NCBI GenBank assembly: GCA_900549805.1
Contig: URPV01000043.1
Span: 1-9,929 of the forward strand
From: an uncultured Veillonella sp.
Lineage (GTDB): Bacteria > Bacillota > Negativicutes > Veillonellales > Veillonellaceae
Direction: 5' to 3'
Length of the DNA stretch: 9,929 bases
Shown in pieces: positions 6,163 to 9,929 of the stretch. Every line of letters begins with the position of its first letter. The first letter of the stretch is position 1. The notes under the pieces are model-generated. The model made no database searches. It was given only the letters and a program-made list of their open reading frames with translations, and was not told where the DNA came from. The translations under genes and the position numbers were made by a program.

Positions 6163-7397
6163 AGCCAACATTGCTGGCCTTGCCACGCCTGATGGAGGAT
6201 ACGGACCTAGCTTATTTCGCTATGCGACGGGTCCATTTACCCCTCAAGTTTGAGTTTAAAACAGCTAAGGGTCTTGTGAAAACGAGGGAATCCTTGATTA
6301 TAGAGGCCCATGGGTCCGATGGGGCAATCGGCTATGGAGAGGATGTAGCCTTTACAGAGCCTTTTTATACGTCTGAGACCCTTGATCAGTCTGAAGCCTT
6401 TATACGAGACTTAGCTGTTCCTTACCTCTATAAGGTCCGTCATGAACTTCGTAGGCAGGGCTTGCGACGTAATATAGCCCAAGGCATTAATCCCTATAGT
6501 CTTGTGGAGAATATGGATGCGCCGGAAGCTATGGCTGCTTTTGAGATTATGGCCAAAGAATTTCCTATGGCCCTTGCAGGAATAGAAGCTGCCCTACTAG
6601 ACTTAGCGGGCCAGCAACAGGGGTGGAATGCAGTGGAAAAGGTCATGGGTCAGCCCTTACAAGACACCATACCGGAGGGGATTGTATTGGGAGATATGCC
6701 CCTTGACCAACTGATTTCTATGGCACAAGACCATGTGAATCGAGGTTGTAGGCGTATAAAGCTCAAGGTTAAACCTGCTGATGGGGTGGCTCGGACGCGG
6801 GCTGTACGCAATGCCTTTCCTCGTATAGACTTGGCTGTAGATGCTAATGGGTCTTATGACTTAACATCCTGGCATGATTTAGAAGGTTACGACGACCTTG
6901 CCCTTAAGTGTATTGAGGAACCCTTCCCAAGTCATATGAAAAAAGCTTTTCAAGAGGTTCGGCGCAAGGCGGACTGGAATTTGCGGACACCGATTTGCTT
7001 GGATGAGTCTGTTCTGTCACTAGAAGACCTCAAGGAGGCTCATGACCATGGCTGTATAGACGTACTCAATATAAAGCTAGGTCGTCTTGGGGGCCTTCAT
7101 AATGTGAAGGAGATGATTAGTTATTGCCGCGACCACCATATAGCCTACTGGGTAGGATCTATGGTGGAGTCGTCCATATCCAAGACCATGCATACCCAAC
7201 TGGCTGCCTTGGGAGATTCCTATATGGCGGGGGATTTATCTGATTCGACCCGTTACTTCCCTCGTGATTTGACACAACCACAGTTGACCTTTGTCAATGG
7301 GATGATGTCCATTAGTAAGGACCCGGGATTGGGCGCTACAATTAATGAAGAACAGCTAGACTTTTGTTCCTATACGCATACAGAAATGTCTTGGTAG
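6159..7397 (+). CDS. menC: o-Succinylbenzoate synthase MenC (enolase superfamily)
   Basis: MenC dehydrates SHCHC to o-succinylbenzoate. The enolase-superfamily barrel residues are all visible: KxK at Lys201/Lys203 in RIKLKVKP, metal ligands Asp228 (VDANG), Glu253 (IEEPFP) and Asp282 (CLDES), and Lys306 on the opposite face (NIKLGRLGG). DLSDSTRYFPRDL near 359-371 fits the OSBS C-terminal region. At 412 residues it is longer than the usual 370 or so, through about 20 extra N-terminal residues and a basic stretch around 92-118. The ATG at 6159 overlaps the menE stop by 4 nt and has AGGAAGGA at 6142-6149, which supports translational coupling. Some family members also racemise N-acylamino acids. 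The cluster argues for the OSBS role. Rare codons (ATA, AGG) are common here, unlike in menB. Confidence 0.94.
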   Translation: MKPTLLALPRLMEDTDLAYFAMRRVHLPLKFEFKTAKGLVKTRESLIIEAHGSDGAIGYGEDVAFTEPFYTSETLDQSEAFIRDLAVPYLYKVRHELRRQGLRRNIAQGINPYSLVENMDAPEAMAAFEIMAKEFPMALAGIEAALLDLAGQQQGWNAVEKVMGQPLQDTIPEGIVLGDMPLDQLISMAQDHVNRGCRRIKLKVKPADGVARTRAVRNAFPRIDLAVDANGSYDLTSWHDLEGYDDLALKCIEEPFPSHMKKAFQEVRRKADWNLRTPICLDESVLSLEDLKEAHDHGCIDVLNIKLGRLGGLHNVKEMISYCRDHHIAYWVGSMVESSISKTMHTQLAALGDSYMAGDLSDSTRYFPRDLTQPQLTFVNGMMSISKDPGLGATINEEQLDFCSYTHTEMSW

Positions 7398-7406
7398 GAG
7401 GATCCT

Positions 7407-7826
7407 ATGCCAAATATAATGGATTTACTCAATATTAGAAACACGCATTTAACAGAAGAGGGCATGGGTTTTTACAGTGAGATGCATGTCAATGATTTTC
7501 ATAAACAACCCTTGGGTTGGCTCCATGGTGGCGCCACTATGGCCTTTGCAGAGACCGTAGGGTCTTACATGTCCTACGAGCTTGTGAAAGATAAGGGACT
7601 GGTGGGAGTTGGTCAGGCTATGTCCTGCCAACACCTTCATCCCTTTGCAGGAGATGGAATTTTAGTGGCCAAGGGTACACTCCTCCATAAGGGGGCTAAG
7701 ACCCATGTGTGGGATATGCTTTTCTATGATCAAGGAGAGCACTTGATTGCTCATATTAATTTTACCGTAGCTATCATCCAAGCTCGGCCAGATCAAATTC
7801 CCAAGGACATGAAGGTTAACTTCTAA
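7407..7826 (+). CDS. menI: Hotdog-fold thioesterase, probable DHNA-CoA hydrolase MenI
   Basis: This is a 139-residue PaaI/EntH/YdiI-type hotdog protein, expected to hydrolyse 1,4-dihydroxy-2-naphthoyl-CoA to DHNA. The active-site block QPLGWLHGGATMAFAET has Gln34, His40 and Glu49. Their spacing (6 and 9) equals that of Gln48, His54 and Glu63 in E. coli YdiI, the established DHNA-CoA thioesterase. The rest (GVGQAMSCQHLHPFAGDGILVAKGTLLHKG) follows the family pattern. AGGAGG at 7396-7401 overlaps the menC stop and is 5 nt from the ATG, so it is co-transcribed with menE-menC. The substrate is inferred from location, since the family also includes phenylacetyl-CoA and enterobactin-proofreading enzymes. 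No intrinsic terminator is apparent after it. Confidence 0.85.
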   Translation: MPNIMDLLNIRNTHLTEEGMGFYSEMHVNDFHKQPLGWLHGGATMAFAETVGSYMSYELVKDKGLVGVGQAMSCQHLHPFAGDGILVAKGTLLHKGAKTHVWDMLFYDQGEHLIAHINFTVAIIQARPDQIPKDMKVNF

Positions 7827-7932
7827 GATCAAATATTCAAAAATCATTCATTGGGAATAGTTGAACCGATAATGGCATAGAGAGGGCCTACATACAATCA
7901 AATGCATACTTCGATATATTTCCTACTATAAG

Positions 7933-7961
7933 TTGATTTTTTTATATAATACATATATAAT
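7933..7961 (+). promoter_or_regulatory. Sigma-70-type promoter for the beta-barrel gene
   Basis: TTGATT (7933-7938), a 17-nt spacer and TATAAT (7956-7961) make a near-consensus promoter in a very AT-rich gap. The predicted start near 7968 gives a leader of about 90 nt before ATG 8057. The rest of the 7827-8056 gap holds no gene that I can support. Confidence 0.75.
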
Positions 7962-7986
7962 TATGAATACATTATTTTCATAATTA
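7958..7986. promoter_or_regulatory. Operator-like inverted repeat over the -10/start site
   Basis: TAATTATGAA (7958-7967) and TTCATAATTA (7977-7986) are perfect 10-bp inverted arms separated by 9 nt. The palindrome starts inside the -10 hexamer and spans the predicted transcription start, where a repressor would block RNA polymerase. The regulator is unknown. In AT-rich DNA part of the match may be chance. Confidence 0.5.
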
Positions 7987-8005
7987 ATTCACATATAAGA
8001 AAAGT

Positions 8006-8040
8006 GTAAACTAGAGTGCGAGCTTAGATGTGAACTAGAG
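8006..8040 (+). repeat. Short direct repeat in the leader
   Basis: GTAAACTAGAG (8006-8016) and GTGAACTAGAG (8030-8040) differ at one base and are 24 nt apart. The second copy runs into the only purine-rich ribosome-binding candidate (AGAGGGA, 8037-8043), which is rather far (13 nt) from ATG 8057. Function unknown. Confidence 0.4.
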
Positions 8041-8056
8041 GGATATAACTATTACT

Positions 8057-9310
8057 ATGTGTAAAAAAATATTATTAAAAACCCTAATTTGTAGTGCTTG
8101 CCTATGCAATATAGGTATGCTAGCTCTGGCTGTAGATGTTAGGGCTCATACAGACAATATGGGAGTTTCTGAGACTAGTTGGATGGATCGCACGGATATA
8201 GGTGTGGGCTTGCAAATGAGTCAGACAGATACCTATCATGATTATAAGGAAGCACTTAATCCAGGGCATTTGGGTACACCGGTAGTTGATCATAGTGACC
8301 ACACATCTAAAAATGATACAAGAGCCCACTATTTTATCGAAACCCTACAACCAATCAAGCATTATGATGGACATTCTAAGTCTGTCCTATTCTGGCAAGG
8401 AAAGCTAGACGGTAATGGAGGAGAAAAAATTACCCGTACAGCCTACTGGAATGGTCGTGAAGGTAACTATGAGGGTACAGATCCATATTGGTTAGCTATC
8501 GATCAAGCTTTGCGACAACCTTATTATTTTGATAAGGGGGAAAGCATTGCGCGTGAGTCTCTTGGCCTAGTAGGAAGTCTTGGGATTGGCTATCGCCGTC
8601 TTAGCCAGCATGAACATGCTTATGTTGGTGCTAATGCTTTTTATGACCATGCCTTTAAGGATAACATGGGGCGACTTGGCTTAGGCTTAGAGTATGTGTC
8701 TGGCTTTAACACACTTAGCGCCAATTTTTATCATGGCTTGTCAGAAAAAAAGACTGCCCCTTATAAGTTTGCCACTGGTTTGGACCATACGCCACGGTCA
8801 GAAGAATTCCATGATACAGCACCTGATGTAGGTTATCCTGATACACCTAATGGTGTGATAGGCTATCGATCTGCTTATGAGAATACCTTAGGTGGCTTTG
8901 ATTTACGGTATACAAGAGATTACAAAAATGCTCGTTGGATTTCTACCTATGTTGAGGGCTATCACTGGAAAAATAAAGGCTCAAGCGAGCATCCTTTAAA
9001 GATGATTTATATTGATCAACATAAGTGGAAGTCCATTCATGGTGTAAAACTAGGTGCTAAGTTGAATGTAACTCCACATCTATCTGTTGACTTAGGCTTA
9101 AATAAGGATAATAGGAGTTCCGCCAAACCGTATGTATCTGTCATGTATACCCTCGGCAAGTCTCCTTATGCTTATTTTGGTGGTAAGCACGGTGAAGATG
9201 TTATGACCAATGCACGTTCTAAGATGCTTGATAAGATTAAACGCAGTGATATGATTGTCGAGTCCTATTGGGAACAAAATTACCGTGAACACCCATGGGA
9301 TCATCTATAA
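8057..9310 (+). CDS. Inverse-autotransporter beta-domain outer-membrane protein lacking a passenger
   Basis: This 417-residue protein is probably exported. The N-terminus has basic MCKKILLK, a hydrophobic core (about 9-25) and possible signal peptidase I cleavage near ALA or VRA-HTD. Nearby cysteines do not form a good lipobox. From about 88 onward it resembles the intimin/invasin-type inverse-autotransporter barrel: FIETLQPI, SVLFWQGKLDG (109-119), SLGIGYRRL...HAYVGANAFYDHAF (174-200), GRLGLGLEYVSGFNTLSANFYHGLS (205-229), GFDLRYTRDY (280-289), GVKLGAKLNVTPHLSVDLG (329-347) and PYVSVMYTLG (358-367). After the barrel, MLDKIKRSDMIVESYW aligns with the conserved linker of intimins (xVxRNNxIVLEYxK). 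The protein then stops about 13 residues later, with no Ig-like repeats or lectin domain. No continuing frame follows the stop, so this is probably the natural length. Its role (adhesin remnant, pore or envelope protein) is unknown. Base composition looks more AT-rich than in the men genes. Confidence 0.8.
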   Translation: MCKKILLKTLICSACLCNIGMLALAVDVRAHTDNMGVSETSWMDRTDIGVGLQMSQTDTYHDYKEALNPGHLGTPVVDHSDHTSKNDTRAHYFIETLQPIKHYDGHSKSVLFWQGKLDGNGGEKITRTAYWNGREGNYEGTDPYWLAIDQALRQPYYFDKGESIARESLGLVGSLGIGYRRLSQHEHAYVGANAFYDHAFKDNMGRLGLGLEYVSGFNTLSANFYHGLSEKKTAPYKFATGLDHTPRSEEFHDTAPDVGYPDTPNGVIGYRSAYENTLGGFDLRYTRDYKNARWISTYVEGYHWKNKGSSEHPLKMIYIDQHKWKSIHGVKLGAKLNVTPHLSVDLGLNKDNRSSAKPYVSVMYTLGKSPYAYFGGKHGEDVMTNARSKMLDKIKRSDMIVESYWEQNYREHPWDHL

Positions 9311-9397
9311 GATATACTGTAAGGACCTTCAATACAGGGGCCACATTCCAGTCATAAATTTTAAGAGACTGGCTGTTTATAGTAGGTCAGTTCATAT

Positions 9398-9445
9398 AAA
9401 GAAACCCCGGCGAAGAAGTTTCCTCGCCGGGGTTTCTTTATTTTT
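9398..9445. terminator. Bidirectional intrinsic terminator between convergent genes
   Basis: Bases 9398-9413 and 9424-9439 are perfect 16-bp inverted arms (AAAGAAACCCCGGCGA and its complement) with a 10-nt loop. A T-rich tail follows on the + strand, and an AAAGAAA start gives U residues on the - strand. It lies between the barrel gene (ending 9310) and the minus-strand gene (ending 9468), so it can serve both. The remainder of 9311-9467 shows nothing else. Confidence 0.95.
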
Positions 9446-9467
9446 GTTTGTATGACTTAGTATTCCT

Positions 9468-9929
9468 TTAGTTGGAACCAATCTGGATGTCACGGATATT
9501 AGTAATATTGGGAATGTCATAAATTTCCCAGGTGCCATCATCCAATTGACGTGCCAGGAGGTCGATTTTTGTGGATTGGCCTGTTTTAGGGTTTTCTAGG
9601 CTTACTGTGTAGGTGCAAATATTATCCTTGTCCACATGGATGTTGAGGTCCTTAACCTTTATTTTATCTTGGTCCTTGTAGGAGGCTGTCAAGTCTTGAA
9701 GGGCGCTGACTGCACCATCAGTAATGGTTGGATCTAATTTACTATCCTGGCCGGTAATCTCTTGGACTGCTAGTTCTTTAAGCGCTGATTTGGCTACTGG
9801 TTTTAAGAGCTTTACTAGGCTGCGTGCTAGTGGGTCATTGGCCGCTTTAGAATCCTTTAATTCTCGGTCAATCGCGTTATCTACGATGGCGTCAATATTA
9901 ACTTGTTTAAATACAGCAGCAGGGTCTTT
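9468..9929 (-). CDS. DUF2939-like protein, C-terminal part (runs off the window)
   Basis: The minus-strand frame is open from the window edge to a TAA at 9468-9470, giving the last 153 residues of a longer protein. A TTG at 9690-9692 is an internal codon, not the start. The visible N-terminal half is helical and charged (DPAAVFKQVNIDAIVDNAID, then NDPLARSLVKLLKPVAKSALKELA). It is followed by SALQDLTASYKDQDKIKVKDLNIHV and a strand-rich end (ICTYTVSLENPKTGQSTKIDLLARQLDDGTWEIYDIPNI). This pattern (D..V...VN...I....., a DPLA..L...LKP helix, then R...WEIYDI) resembles DUF2939 proteins, which are usually exported or membrane-anchored with unknown function. That match is from memory and moderate. 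The signal or anchor region lies outside the window. It is convergent with the barrel gene. Confidence 0.8.
   Translation of the reverse strand, partial: KDPAAVFKQVNIDAIVDNAIDRELKDSKAANDPLARSLVKLLKPVAKSALKELAVQEITGQDSKLDPTITDGAVSALQDLTASYKDQDKIKVKDLNIHVDKDNICTYTVSLENPKTGQSTKIDLLARQLDDGTWEIYDIPNITNIRDIQIGSN

Noticed and set aside
7827..7930. Terminator or small RNA after menI
   Set aside because: I found no GC-rich stem followed by a T run and no recognisable RNA gene in this stretch.
8065..8110. Lipoprotein signal in the barrel protein (cysteines in LICSACLC)
   Set aside because: The -3 to -1 residues do not fit a lipobox, and an outer-membrane barrel normally uses signal peptidase I.
9255..9455. 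Plus-strand 66-residue frame overlapping the barrel gene end, as a possible frameshifted passenger
   Set aside because: Its sequence has no passenger-like repeats, it runs through the bidirectional terminator stem, and the barrel frame shows no sign of a disrupted continuation.

Overview
The window is most of a menaquinone (vitamin K2) biosynthesis locus followed by a cell-envelope region. It probably comes from a diderm member of the Firmicutes (Negativicutes / Veillonella-like). The men genes have the Bacillus-type order F-D-H-B-E-C, and MenB reads very much like Bacillus MenB. However, the next gene encodes an outer-membrane inverse-autotransporter beta-barrel, which needs an outer membrane. 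The genus cannot be fixed by eye.

Bases 1-74 are not biological. They are an untrimmed Illumina TruSeq-type P7/index adapter preceded by a T run, so the window starts at the raw end of an assembled contig. The first 42 genomic-looking bases (75-116) form a near-perfect inverted repeat that begins exactly at the adapter junction. They may therefore be a fold-back library artefact.

From about 76 to 7826, seven genes lie on the + strand: menF (5'-truncated), menD, menH, menB, menE, menC and a hotdog thioesterase that fits menI. Together they would convert chorismate to 1,4-dihydroxy-2-naphthoate (DHNA): isochorismate (F), SEPHCHC (D), SHCHC (H), o-succinylbenzoate (C), OSB-CoA (E), DHNA-CoA (B), DHNA (I). 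The prenyltransferase menA and methyltransferase menG/ubiE are not in the window. Couplings are tight (menF stop inside the menD ribosome-binding site, menD-menH short gap or overlap, menE-menC ATGA overlap, menC stop touching the menI ribosome-binding site). The exception is menB, which has its own extended -10 promoter, a hairpin-rich leader, a strong intrinsic terminator behind it and visibly more biased codon use.

An AT-rich gap (7827-8056) carries a good promoter (TTGATT-17-TATAAT) with a palindrome over its -10/start region. It drives a 417-residue inverse-autotransporter beta-domain protein that ends just where a passenger would normally begin. A perfect 16-bp bidirectional terminator separates it from a convergent minus-strand gene (9468 to the window end), whose visible part resembles DUF2939 proteins.

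No tRNA, rRNA, CRISPR array, insertion sequence or phage gene was seen. I do not see a convincing undescribed system. The most useful observations are the adapter and fold-back contamination, the passenger-less inverse autotransporter with its operator-like palindrome, the separately transcribed menB, and the cysteine-bearing insertion in MenH.
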